Shown here one piece after another: positions 35,997 to 44,569 of a DNA stretch of 64,000 bases. This DNA comes from Woeseia sp037968755 (lineage in GTDB: Bacteria > Pseudomonadota > Gammaproteobacteria > Steroidobacterales > Woeseiaceae), in NCBI GenBank assembly GCA_037968755.1, contig JBBKWB010000160.1:9317-73316 (forward strand). Reading direction: 5' to 3'. Each line of letters begins with the position of its first letter. Position 1 is the stretch's first letter. Made by a program: the position numbers and the translations under genes. Under the pieces are notes generated by a model, which was given only the letters and a program-made list of their open reading frames with translations, was not told the origin of the DNA and searched no databases.

Positions 35997-36120
35997 GACT
36001 GGTTGGCACGACATCTCAAAATCTCCATAGCCTGTGCCAACATCTAGAGGAATAGTGTGGACGTGCAGGGAGCTGTCCCTCCAATAGTGTCCCGGGAGGC
36101 GCTGCCGACCGGCTGGCACG
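35940..36120. repeat. Two 110-bp-spaced direct repeat units
   Basis: The segment 35980-36010 recurs at 36090-36120 with 29 of 31 identical bases, exactly 110 bp further on (core CCCGGGAGGCGCTGCCGAC). The preceding parts are also related (GGAATA, GGGAGC and TCCCT blocks at 35940-35970 and 36050-36080). The two units therefore form a tandem array of a non-coding repeat. The rest of 35768-36259 holds nothing else recognisable. Confidence 0.85.
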
Positions 36121-36259
36121 TCAATTCGACTACTTCAGATTCTTTCTAACGCTCCTAAAGTTTTCCCTGAAACGGTCGATACAATCCCTGATCACCCGCT
36201 TAAGGAGGTCGCAGCAACAATGCTGCGAGCAATATCTTGCCCAAGGATCCGGGATCAGG

Positions 36260-38263
36260 ATGAAGATTCGTACCAAGCTGGTGGTGGCCTTCATGACCAC
36301 TGCGCTGATCCCTATCGCGGTTCTTTCGTACTTCGCGGCAATCGAGAGTCTCGAACAGTCTCGCACTCAATACAGCGAGCACGCTCACCAGAACATGTCA
36401 TTGCTGGATTCGACGATCGGCTCGTTTTCGGCATTCGTCGCACGGGACGTTAACTACCTCACACGCTTTGAAGGTTTACGAGCACTGAATAATGATCAGC
36501 GCACGTATTTCGATGACTCCGGAACCGGTAAGCCGCCTGCTACTCCGGAAGGCGTGCACCAGCATGCAGTTGTGGAGTCGTACTTCGCGAACTACCTGAT
36601 CGACCGCCCGTACCTGACGGCCGTGTATTTTGGCACTCCAGTGGGCGGATTCTTCCAGTATCCCTACGTACCGTTGCGAAACTACGACCCGAGAAAGAGG
36701 CCGTGGTACCTGGCAGCGGTCGCGGCGAATGGCGCGATCGTCACTATTCCACCGTATCCCGGTACAGAGGATGACCCGATTATCTCGGTTGCGAGAGCGG
36801 TCCTGGACGATGACGGCGGCTTGATCGGTGTGCAATCGGCGGACGTGACATTAAAGGAATTAACGTTGCTGGTGGCTAACATGAAGTTCGGCGCCAGTGG
36901 CTATACCATTGTTGTCGATAGTGAGGACAAGGTTGTCGCCGATCCCAGTGATACAGACAATCTGTTTCAACCCATCAATCAGATAGAGCACCCGTTATAC
37001 CAGGCGCTGGCGGCAGGCCGACTGGACCGGTTCGATGTGCCGGGGCACGTGCTGGACAAGATTATCGTTTCGCACCGTTCGCCACAGACAGGCTGGCGAT
37101 TCATCAGCATTATTGACGCAGATGAACTCTACGCGTCGGCATACGGCATGATCTGGTCCAGTGCCTTGGTCGGGCTTGGCATGATTGTGCTGCTCAGTTT
37201 TATCAGCGTAATACTTGCCCGCCGCATTACGGCGCCCATTAATCATGTGTCGGACAGCCTGGGCGAAATCGTTGCCGGTGGCGCTGATCTCAATAACACT
37301 CTGCGCGTGCGCTCCAAAGACGAAATCGGCAAACTGGCGAGCCGTTTTAATGATTTTCTTGCGAAGGTTAAAGAGCAGCAAGGACAGGCGTTGCGCGACC
37401 AGAAGCTGGAAGCAGTAGGGCAGCTATCGGCCGGTATTGCCCACGAGATCAACTCGCCGGCACAGTTCGTGGGCGACAACATCAGCTTCCTCGATGAAAG
37501 TTTTCGCGATCTGCTCAGCCTGCTAGGTCGCTACGAGGTGTTGCGGGACAACATGCTGGCGGGCTCGGCAACCCGCAGCCAGATAGACGAGATTCGTGAT
37601 TTCGAAGAAGAGATCGATGTAGGGTTTATCAAGGAGAATGTAGTCAAGGCCGCGGAGCAATCTGCCGAGGGAATCAAGCGAGTGTCGTCAATTGTCCGGG
37701 CGATGAAAGAGTTTGCGAATCCGGAGACCCAGGAAGCTACGTTCGTCGATATCAACCATTCAATAGAGAACGTCATTACGGTTGCTCGCAATGAATGGCG
37801 CTACGTATCTGAAGTCGAATTCCAGGCTGACCTAAATGCACCAAGAATCAAGTGTATCGTCGGCGACATTAACCAGACTGTTCTCAATATTATTATTAAC
37901 GCGGCACACGCGATCGACGCCAGGCGCACACAAAATGGTGACGAAGAGTTGGGCAAGATCACTATTTCAACCAGCGTCGAAGGCGAAGCTGTAATAATTT
38001 GCGTGCGAGACGATGGCATCGGCATCGCGCAGGAAAACCTGCATCGCGTGTTTGATCCGTTCTTTACTACCAAGGATGTCGGTAGAGGGCGTGGACAAGG
38101 TCTGACAGTGGCGTTCCGATGTATCGTGGATGTTCACGGCGGTAATATCGGTGTCGCCAGTGAACCCAATGAAGGCACAACGTTTACGATCACCCTGCCA
38201 ATCAACGACGAAGAGATTGCAGCATTTGATTCGGAACCTGACACTGCCGTGGCGCTTGCCTGA
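36260..38263 (+). CDS. Sensor histidine kinase with Cache sensor and HAMP domain
   Basis: A 667-residue membrane kinase. TM1 ('KLVVAFMTTALIPIAVLSYF') and TM2 near residues 295-315 ('ALVGLGMIVLLSFISVILAR') enclose a periplasmic double-Cache (PDC) sensor with 'DPRKRPWYLAAVAANGAIVT', typical of small-molecule sensing. A HAMP domain ('RRITAPINHVSDSLGEIV') is followed by the phospho-acceptor His in 'GQLSAGIAHEINSPAQFVGD' and an HATPase core with 'NIIINAAHAID', 'VRDDGIGI', 'FDPFFTTKDVGRGRGQGL'. No response regulator is adjacent, so it is an orphan in this window. The ligand is unknown. A large hairpin repeat lies upstream. Confidence 0.93.
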   Translation: MKIRTKLVVAFMTTALIPIAVLSYFAAIESLEQSRTQYSEHAHQNMSLLDSTIGSFSAFVARDVNYLTRFEGLRALNNDQRTYFDDSGTGKPPATPEGVHQHAVVESYFANYLIDRPYLTAVYFGTPVGGFFQYPYVPLRNYDPRKRPWYLAAVAANGAIVTIPPYPGTEDDPIISVARAVLDDDGGLIGVQSADVTLKELTLLVANMKFGASGYTIVVDSEDKVVADPSDTDNLFQPINQIEHPLYQALAAGRLDRFDVPGHVLDKIIVSHRSPQTGWRFISIIDADELYASAYGMIWSSALVGLGMIVLLSFISVILARRITAPINHVSDSLGEIVAGGADLNNTLRVRSKDEIGKLASRFNDFLAKVKEQQGQALRDQKLEAVGQLSAGIAHEINSPAQFVGDNISFLDESFRDLLSLLGRYEVLRDNMLAGSATRSQIDEIRDFEEEIDVGFIKENVVKAAEQSAEGIKRVSSIVRAMKEFANPETQEATFVDINHSIENVITVARNEWRYVSEVEFQADLNAPRIKCIVGDINQTVLNIIINAAHAIDARRTQNGDEELGKITISTSVEGEAVIICVRDDGIGIAQENLHRVFDPFFTTKDVGRGRGQGLTVAFRCIVDVHGGNIGVASEPNEGTTFTITLPINDEEIAAFDSEPDTAVALA

Positions 38264-38275
38264 GCGCGCTGTACG

Positions 38276-39841
38276 TCACTCCATGCTGAGATAGCGATCA
38301 AAGATTGGCGAGGCCTCGCCATGTCCTCCTTCGGTTTGCTCATCAAGTACCGCAACAATCCTCTCAAACAAAGCCTGTGCTTCTTCGGCGCTGTTGCCAA
38401 TCGCAGTCATGCCGATCTTGCCGTACTGCGACAGCGCGCCGATCATGTAGAACAAGGCGCCAGTACCGGTCGTATGGCGAAAGCTCAAACCGTTGCGGGT
38501 AATGATTTCGAACAGGTCTTCGGGTAACAGGCCCCGGTATTCGGCGGATTTGAGATTGTCCGTTGCGCTGTAAAACTTCGTTTGTTTGCCGGGTGCATGA
38601 AATAAGCCTGTTTCATCATCGAGCCGTCCGCCGGTCAGGAATTCCAGCGCATGGAACGGTGGTGTGGTGCCACCCATACGCAGGTTGATTTCGATTGCGT
38701 GCGACGACCAGCCGCCGTCCGCGGTTCGGCATGCGAGGAAGTCGATGCCAAAGCGGCCGATAACGCCTTTCTGGCTAAGGGTTTCGCCGATTTTGGCGGC
38801 TTCTTCCTGCAGCAGGCAGCGATAATCATCATCGGCTGGAAAGCGACAGCCGAGATACACCTGTCCTGTCGCGCCGCCGAGGACCTGTTCATGGCTTGAA
38901 ACCAGGGCGCTACGGCCATCCGGATGAATACGCATCTGCACACTGGGCGAACGGGTCTCCAGTGCCTCAACCATCTCTTCAACTATGCCGCCCATGGCCG
39001 CGAACTTGCGCATGAACTCACGGTAGGTTTCGCTGCCAGACGAGAAGCGCAATTCGCGCAACGCTTCCGAGACCGCGCTTTTGTCCTTGTCGGCCGGATA
39101 AGTAAACAGACCATTGCCTTCACCGGAAAAGCCTTCATTGAGCTTAACGACTGCGCGGCGCATGTCTGGTCGCAGCTTGCGCAGCTCAACGAGAGCGGAA
39201 ACGATCTGTTCTTCTTCGTAGAGGTCTTCAAATCCGGCAGGATGATTGACACCTGCTTCGGTGAAAATTTGTCTGCTGCCGCTCTTTGTGCCGTATTGCA
39301 GTAACGCCGGATCAACTCCGTTGAGTGGAATGCCGAGACTGACTGCCAGCTCGCGCTCAAGGTCTGACGAGTTGTAGCAGGTCAAGTAGGCGCGAGATGC
39401 ATCGTCAATTCGGCTGCGCAGTCGTGCCAGCAGGCGCGGTCGTTCGAGTATTTTCGCCGTCAATGGCCGTGAACTGGAATCGTAAACGGACATCATGTGC
39501 AGCCGCTGCCGAGCGTGACTAACAGGGATACCTTCCAGCAGCTGCAGGTAGTAGTCGACGATCTCACTGTGTACCGGTTGGCTGGTGACGTAAATTACCC
39601 GGGCGTTTGGATTGCGCAATCGAATTAACGCAAACAGCAAGCGCTCTTCATAGAATGACGCGCCAGTAACTTTAGCCAGCTCTTCCTGGTTAACACTGAG
39701 AGAGGGCACGATGACGGAAGTATGTTCGAATCGCGGGTCAGCCTGGATGTCGGCCCAGATTCGCCGCAGGTTCGGCTTCAGTCGCTCGAACTCCTGTTTC
39801 TCTTTGGCAAGGTCATCCATGGAAGGCGTTGCTCTTTTCAT
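38276..39841 (-). CDS. PGM1-type ATP-grasp peptide ligase-like protein
   Basis: A 521-residue ATP-grasp protein with the two-part layout of the PGM1/pheganomycin-type peptide ligases: an N-terminal pre-ATP-grasp domain ('SVIVPSLSVNQEELAKVTGA', 'RVIYVTSQPVHSEIVDYYLQ') and an ATP-grasp domain with 'RRAVVKLNEGFSGEGNGLF' (phosphate loop), 'GGIVEEMV' and the Mg-binding 'HAIEINLRMGGTTPPFHALE', in which the usual E-x-N is intact. Such enzymes join a carboxylate to an amine through an acyl phosphate. It is the last gene of a three-gene unit with an ATP-grasp paralogue (1-base gap) and glgA. It converges with the histidine kinase. Substrates are unknown. Confidence 0.85.
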   Translation of the reverse strand: MKRATPSMDDLAKEKQEFERLKPNLRRIWADIQADPRFEHTSVIVPSLSVNQEELAKVTGASFYEERLLFALIRLRNPNARVIYVTSQPVHSEIVDYYLQLLEGIPVSHARQRLHMMSVYDSSSRPLTAKILERPRLLARLRSRIDDASRAYLTCYNSSDLERELAVSLGIPLNGVDPALLQYGTKSGSRQIFTEAGVNHPAGFEDLYEEEQIVSALVELRKLRPDMRRAVVKLNEGFSGEGNGLFTYPADKDKSAVSEALRELRFSSGSETYREFMRKFAAMGGIVEEMVEALETRSPSVQMRIHPDGRSALVSSHEQVLGGATGQVYLGCRFPADDDYRCLLQEEAAKIGETLSQKGVIGRFGIDFLACRTADGGWSSHAIEINLRMGGTTPPFHALEFLTGGRLDDETGLFHAPGKQTKFYSATDNLKSAEYRGLLPEDLFEIITRNGLSFRHTTGTGALFYMIGALSQYGKIGMTAIGNSAEEAQALFERIVAVLDEQTEGGHGEASPIFDRYLSME

Positions 39842-39842
39842 A

Positions 39843-41063
39843 CTAGTTAGCGTGAACCGTGATCGTCTCGCCGATGTCGTTCATGATCCGGCGCAGTTCA
39901 TCATAGTCAGGGTGTCGCACGCGCATCCATGCATTGGCCATGTAGCCAGCTTCAACTGGCTGGGTGGGCGTGCCTGGATCCGGCAAGTTTGCGGCAACGA
40001 TACAGTCGCCGTAGCGTGCGCCTATCTTGTCCGCTCCCGAATAGCCGCTGATGCGTCCATCGCGTTCCGGGCGTAGCGCAATCATACCCGCCGCGTAGCG
40101 GCGCGACGGCCGGTTATTGGGTTTGCCGTGCACAACGGCAGAGGCCCATTCGGAATAGAGGTCGAATTCATTGGCGGCGTTGTAAACATCCCATTGGCCA
40201 ACACCTGGCGGCCGGCAGCCTATCTCCGAAAATTTAAGTCCTTTCGGGCCATAGAACCACTCCATGTGGGTGGCCGAGGTGCCGATGTCGAGAATCTTGT
40301 TTACGTTGCGCGCCATCGCGCGCACTTCTGTGTAGCCTTCTGCATCGAGACGATTCGTAGTAATCATCTGCGGTGAAATCCAGCGCTCACGCATGGCCTC
40401 AAGTACATTGGGGTAGTAGTGCGTAATAAATTCGTGGGCAACATTGCCGCTGATCGTAAGCGTATCGATAAAGCCCTCGTGACCCTCGATAAACTCTTCT
40501 ATCGCAACCGCGACGCCATCCGCGAGACCGCATTCGCGGATGACCTGTTCGAGGTGTTGCTCGTCCCGAACCCGGTATGTTGCAGAAGCACCGGCGCCCG
40601 CAGGCGGCTTGATAATAAGTGGATAGCCGACAGCGGCGGCAAACTCGCGCGCATCCTGTGCAGAGCTGGCACGCGCCGATTGCGCACAGGGGATGCCGGC
40701 CTTGCGTAATGCCTCTTTCATGGCAGGCTTGTCGCGGCACAGGTAGGCCGTCTGCGTTGATGTGCCCGGAATGCCACAGGCTTCGCGGACTGCGGCCGCT
40801 GCCATGATGTGCGCTTCCACGGTAGCTTCCATGCGATCAACCCAAAGTACGCGCTGTACCTTGCGAACAGCCTCCAGCAGCGATGGCTCATGCACGACAG
40901 AGCGCACCTGGATGTAGTCACCCAGCCACTCTTTCAACTCGTCACTGAGATAGGAGGCAGGACGCTCGCCAATACCGATGACATGCGCACCGCTACTGTA
41001 CAGCGCGCGAACGAACTCTCGCTGATTGTAGGGAAACGAGGGCTCGATAAAAATTACATTCAT
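39843..41063 (-). CDS. ATP-grasp ligase, paralogue A
   Basis: A 406-residue CPSase-L/BtrJ-like ATP-grasp ligase. The N-terminal domain ('VIFIEPSFPYNQREFVRALY') is shared with the paralogues at 42617 and 47969. The ATP-grasp core has 'GYPLIIKPPAGAGASATYRV', 'VAIEEFIEGHEGFIDTLTIS' and 'HMEWFYGPKGLKFSEIGCRPPG'. The third Mg-ligand Asn of canonical E-x-N is Gly here (EIG), as in the paralogues. The C-terminus 'MRVRHPDYDELRRIMNDIG' is also shared. It overlaps glgA by four bases and sits one base before the PGM1-type ligase. It should activate a carboxylic acid as an acyl phosphate; partners are unknown. Confidence 0.88.
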   Translation of the reverse strand: MNVIFIEPSFPYNQREFVRALYSSGAHVIGIGERPASYLSDELKEWLGDYIQVRSVVHEPSLLEAVRKVQRVLWVDRMEATVEAHIMAAAAVREACGIPGTSTQTAYLCRDKPAMKEALRKAGIPCAQSARASSAQDAREFAAAVGYPLIIKPPAGAGASATYRVRDEQHLEQVIRECGLADGVAVAIEEFIEGHEGFIDTLTISGNVAHEFITHYYPNVLEAMRERWISPQMITTNRLDAEGYTEVRAMARNVNKILDIGTSATHMEWFYGPKGLKFSEIGCRPPGVGQWDVYNAANEFDLYSEWASAVVHGKPNNRPSRRYAAGMIALRPERDGRISGYSGADKIGARYGDCIVAANLPDPGTPTQPVEAGYMANAWMRVRHPDYDELRRIMNDIGETITVHAN

Positions 41064-42532
41064 GCTGGGTCGCTCAGTGCGCGAAACAAGTCAACATAGG
41101 TTTCGGTTTGGCGTTCCCAGGAAAAGTCCTGCGCCATCCCGTTCCGTACTATCTTTTGCCACAACGGCTGGTCCTGGTACAGGTCCAGCGCGGAACTAAT
41201 GGCCCATGCCAATGCGGTCTCGTTGTATTCGCGAAATACTATACCCGTGCCGCTACCCGTATGCGGATCAATCAACTGCACAGAATCAGCGAGCCCGCCT
41301 GTCTTGCGAACGATGGGTACAGTGCCGTATTTCAGGCTGTACATCTGGTTAAGGCCGCATGGTTCGTATAGCGATGGCATCAGGAACATGTCACTGCCAG
41401 CTTCGATCGCGTGCGACAGCTTATTGTTGTAGCCGCGATAGAAGCACACCTGCTTGGGAAACTTGCTCTGCAACCAGCTGAAAAAACGTTCGTAGTCCGG
41501 TTCGCCGCTACCCAGAACCGCGAGCGAGAAATCGCGCGTCGCCAGAAGGCCCGGCAGGACGCGATCCATCAGATCAATTCCCTTTTGACTCACGAGGCGA
41601 GTGATTATACCCAGCAATGGCCGCTCAGCTGACACCGGCAAACCCAGGTCGCGTTGCAACTGCGCCTTGCAAAGTGTCTTGCCGTGCATGTCCGCGGGCG
41701 AATAATTCGCCGCGATCAATTTGTCGGTTTGCGGATTCCATTCGGAATAATCCACTCCGTTCAGGATGCCGAACAGCGTATTGCTGCGGGCTCGCAGCAA
41801 TTCCTGCAGTCCCATACCGTACTCGTCACCCTGTATTTCTTCCGCGTAGGTAGGGCTGACCGTAGTCAGCACATCGGCATGCAGGACTCCGGTCTTGAGG
41901 AAGTTTATGCGGCCGTTGTCGAGATCCTGTTGATGCAGTTCATGCACCGAGTTTCCGAGATCGAGGTCGTGGATTATTCCAGCGCCGAATACACCCTGGT
42001 AACCGATATTGTGAATAGTCAGTATCGAGCGGGTATTTTCGAATAGTTTGTCCCAGGAGTAATACGTCTTTAGATAAAGCGGAATAAGCGCCGTGTGCCA
42101 GTCATGCGCTGAAAAAATGTCCGGCGCAAACTGCATGTACTGGCACATCATGATTGCGGCACGCGACAGCAGGATGAAGCGCAGGTGCTCTTCGTCGCTG
42201 TCAGTATAAATACCATCGCGATCGTATAGCTCCGGGCAGTGGAGCAGGTAGATCGTGAGATCCGAGCCCGGCATGGTTGTGGAAACGATCGAAAAATGAC
42301 CGTCGCGATGGCCCATCCGCATCGGGATATTTTGCAGGCCATCGACCGCGCTGATGGTCAGCTTGCTGGTATCAATGGAGCGGTACAGCGGCATCAACAG
42401 CCGCACATCGTGCCCTGCACGGTGCAGATAGATTGACAGGGCGGCGCTGACGTCGGCGAGGCCGCCCGTCTTTGCGAGCGGCGCAACTTCCGAGCTCGCG
42501 AGGCAAATCTTTAATTTACGGGCAGAGTTCAC
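41060..42532 (-). CDS. glgA: Glycogen/starch synthase (GT5)
   Basis: A 490-residue glycosyltransferase family 5 enzyme that extends alpha-1,4-glucan from ADP- or UDP-glucose. The N-terminal sugar-nucleotide motif 'EVAPLAKTGGLADV' places the conserved KTGGL at residues 21-25. Other family elements are 'DIFSAHDWHTALIPLYLKT', 'TIHNIGYQGVFG', 'IITRLVSQKGIDLM', 'SLYEPCGLNQMYSLKYGTVP' and 'KTGGLADSV'. Length is normal. No branching enzyme, pyrophosphorylase or phosphorylase lies in the window. It is instead the first gene of a unit with two ATP-grasp ligases, overlapping the second by ATGA. That placement suggests a dedicated glucan or glucosylated product rather than ordinary storage. Confidence 0.93.
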   Translation of the reverse strand: MNSARKLKICLASSEVAPLAKTGGLADVSAALSIYLHRAGHDVRLLMPLYRSIDTSKLTISAVDGLQNIPMRMGHRDGHFSIVSTTMPGSDLTIYLLHCPELYDRDGIYTDSDEEHLRFILLSRAAIMMCQYMQFAPDIFSAHDWHTALIPLYLKTYYSWDKLFENTRSILTIHNIGYQGVFGAGIIHDLDLGNSVHELHQQDLDNGRINFLKTGVLHADVLTTVSPTYAEEIQGDEYGMGLQELLRARSNTLFGILNGVDYSEWNPQTDKLIAANYSPADMHGKTLCKAQLQRDLGLPVSAERPLLGIITRLVSQKGIDLMDRVLPGLLATRDFSLAVLGSGEPDYERFFSWLQSKFPKQVCFYRGYNNKLSHAIEAGSDMFLMPSLYEPCGLNQMYSLKYGTVPIVRKTGGLADSVQLIDPHTGSGTGIVFREYNETALAWAISSALDLYQDQPLWQKIVRNGMAQDFSWERQTETYVDLFRALSDPA

Positions 42533-42552
42533 GGCATATCCGGGCTTACGGC

Positions 42553-42570
42553 GTTAGATGCTATTCTAAC
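42553..42570. promoter_or_regulatory. Symmetric divergent promoter element between glgA and ATP-grasp B
   Basis: GTTAGA-TGCTAT-TCTAAC is a perfect dyad (6-bp arms). On the plus strand it contains an extended -10 (TGC-TATTCT); on the minus strand the same bases read TAGAAT. The 84-bp gap between the two start codons fits overlapping divergent promoters sharing one control site. Confidence 0.4.
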
Positions 42571-42616
42571 CTGACTGCGCGCGTCGCTTGCGCAATAAGT
42601 TACCTGCAGGTTGCTG

Positions 42617-43834
42617 ATGAACGTATTGATCATTTCGCCGGGCTATCCAGCCGATATGCCGGAATTCACTCGTGGACTGGCAGAAAGCGGTGCGACAGTG
42701 TTCGGCGTTGGCGACCAGGGTACCGGTAATCTGCCTGAGCTGGTACGACGTTGCCTTTCGGCCTACGTCCAGGTCAGGTCGTTATGGAATGTCGAACAAG
42801 TGATCGCGGCGGTCCACGAGCAGCTTCGAAGCCAAACCCTGGATCGGATCGAATGCCTCTGGGAGCCGGGCATCATGCTGGCCGCCGAGTTGCGCCAGCA
42901 TTTCGGCGTCGCGGGTCTGAACACCGAACAAGCGCACCGTTTTCGTGACAAAGAGGCGATGAAGCGGGCATTGGACGAGGCGGGCATTCGCACGCCGCGG
43001 CATATTGCGGTTGATAGCGTGGCGGGCTGCTGGGAGGCCGCGGAACAGATCGGTTTCCCGGTTATTCTTAAACCGATTGCCGGTGCTGGCTCAGCGGACA
43101 CCTACCGCGTCGACAGCCGCGACGATCTGCGCTCCGTTCTGCCTCGTTTGCGGCACGTTTCGACGGTCAGCGTTGAAGAATTTGTTGACGGTGAAGAATT
43201 CACGTTCGACACAATCACCATTAATAACGAAGTGGCTTACCACAATATTGCCTGGTACCGGCCACGGCCATTGATTGCGCGCAGCCACGAATGGATCAGC
43301 CCGCAAGTTATTGCACTGCGCGACGTGGACAGCCCTGATCTCAAGGCGGGCGCACAAATGGGCTTCGACGTGATCAAGGCGCTCGGATTCGATAACGGCT
43401 TTACGCATATGGAGTGGTATCGGAAAGCGGACGGCGAGGTAGTGTTTGGCGAGATAGGTGCCCGCCCGCCCGGTGCGCACCAGGTAGATCAGATGAAATT
43501 CGCATGCGATTTCGACGTGTTTCGGGCATGGGGGCAGGCGGTTACGTCGGGAAAAATCGATATGCCGATTGAACGTCGCCACAATGTTGCGACTATTTAC
43601 AAGCGTGCGCAGGGTATGGGGCGAATTTCACGAATCGACGGCGCCGCGACACTGCAACAACGCTTTGGAGAACACGTGGTCTGGAACACCCTGTTACAAC
43701 CGGGGTCAGTACGCCGCGACTGGATGCAGACCCTGGTATCGGATGGATTCATCATGCTGCGCCACCCGGATCTTGATGAAACTTTGCAGATGGCGGATGC
43801 AGTTGCCAGCGAATTGCACCTGTTCGCCGAATAA
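42617..43834 (+). CDS. ATP-grasp ligase, paralogue B
   Basis: A 405-residue paralogue of the ligases at 39843 and 47969, on the opposite strand. N-terminus 'MNVLIISPGYPADMPEFTRG'; ATP-grasp core 'GFPVILKPIAGAGSADTYRV', 'SVEEFVDGEEFTFDTITINN' and 'HMEWYRKADGEVVFGEIGARPPG'; C-terminal 'MLRHPDLDETLQMADAVAS'. The E-I-G-x-R-P-P-G Mg site is conserved with its paralogues. I chose the ATG at 42617, preceded by GCAGG; a TTG at 42611 would add two residues. Divergent from glgA and convergent with the esterase at 43838, three bases between the stops. Substrates are unknown; sequence divergence from paralogue A suggests a different acid or amine. Confidence 0.88.
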   Translation: MNVLIISPGYPADMPEFTRGLAESGATVFGVGDQGTGNLPELVRRCLSAYVQVRSLWNVEQVIAAVHEQLRSQTLDRIECLWEPGIMLAAELRQHFGVAGLNTEQAHRFRDKEAMKRALDEAGIRTPRHIAVDSVAGCWEAAEQIGFPVILKPIAGAGSADTYRVDSRDDLRSVLPRLRHVSTVSVEEFVDGEEFTFDTITINNEVAYHNIAWYRPRPLIARSHEWISPQVIALRDVDSPDLKAGAQMGFDVIKALGFDNGFTHMEWYRKADGEVVFGEIGARPPGAHQVDQMKFACDFDVFRAWGQAVTSGKIDMPIERRHNVATIYKRAQGMGRISRIDGAATLQQRFGEHVVWNTLLQPGSVRRDWMQTLVSDGFIMLRHPDLDETLQMADAVASELHLFAE

Positions 43835-43837
43835 GAC

Positions 43838-44569
43838 TCAGGAAAATTCGTCGAGGTATTTCGGCAACATTTCGCGCCACGTCACCCAGTCATGATGATA
43901 CTCCGGGCCCCAGGAATCGACCCTATTCGGAATGCCCTTGGCGCCCAGGAGCTTCGCAAGCCGCCAGGACTCACCGATATCTTCATAGTTGCCTTCGCCG
44001 GTCGGCAACAGTATTGAGCGTCTTCGCAATGTGTCCAGCTGCGGGCCTTCAAGGTTCGGCAAGTAGTGCAGTGGGGATGAGAAATAGAAGTCCTGGTTGA
44101 ACCGCCCCTCCAGATACTTTGACAGGTCGAAGGTGCCGCTCATGGCAATCGCGAGCTTATAGGCATCGGGGTGGCGACACAGCGTCGCAACTGAATTGAA
44201 CGCACCGATAGATGCTCCGGCGGCAATAATTTCAATGTCATCGGTGGCGCAATCCTTGCGAATTGCGGGCGTGACTTCCTCGTAGATAAAAGCATCGAAA
44301 TGATTTTGCAACTTCGAGCAGTACTCACCGGTTTTCTTGCCCGATATCCACGCGCGACCAGCAACCGAGTCAGTTGAGTAGATCTTGATTCGGCCGGCCT
44401 CCAGCAGCGGCTCCAGTACCCGAATCAGGTGGAAGCGCTCGACCTCTTCTGCATCACCGCCCGCTGTTGGAAACAACAGTACCGGTGTGCCGTACGTACC
44501 CCAGCGGACGAGCTGCACCTCTTGCTCAATGCGTGGCGAATACCAACGAAACGTATCTTTCTGACTCAT
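43838..44569 (-). CDS. Alpha/beta-hydrolase esterase (COG4947-like)
   Basis: A 243-residue cytosolic alpha/beta-hydrolase. No signal peptide. The nucleophile elbow is 'AAGASIGAFNSVATL' with Ser120 in GASIG. The C-terminal 'WGPEYHHDWVTWREMLPKYL' carries the probable catalytic His. An early 'TPVLLFPTAGGDAEE' gives the oxyanion region. The size and pattern fit the esterase/lipase superfamily group COG4947, whose role is unknown. The start ATG overlaps the stop of the upstream ATP-grasp gene as ATGA at 44566-44569, so the two are translationally coupled. It may hydrolyse an ester or thioester product of the ligases. I see no residues that fix the substrate. Confidence 0.85.
   Translation of the reverse strand: MSQKDTFRWYSPRIEQEVQLVRWGTYGTPVLLFPTAGGDAEEVERFHLIRVLEPLLEAGRIKIYSTDSVAGRAWISGKKTGEYCSKLQNHFDAFIYEEVTPAIRKDCATDDIEIIAAGASIGAFNSVATLCRHPDAYKLAIAMSGTFDLSKYLEGRFNQDFYFSSPLHYLPNLEGPQLDTLRRRSILLPTGEGNYEDIGESWRLAKLLGAKGIPNRVDSWGPEYHHDWVTWREMLPKYLDEFS

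Noticed and set aside
35815..36119. Small minus-strand proteins in the hairpin repeat region
   Set aside because: The similar peptides come from the repeated DNA itself; the long inverted repeat explains their resemblance and there is no ribosome-binding site.
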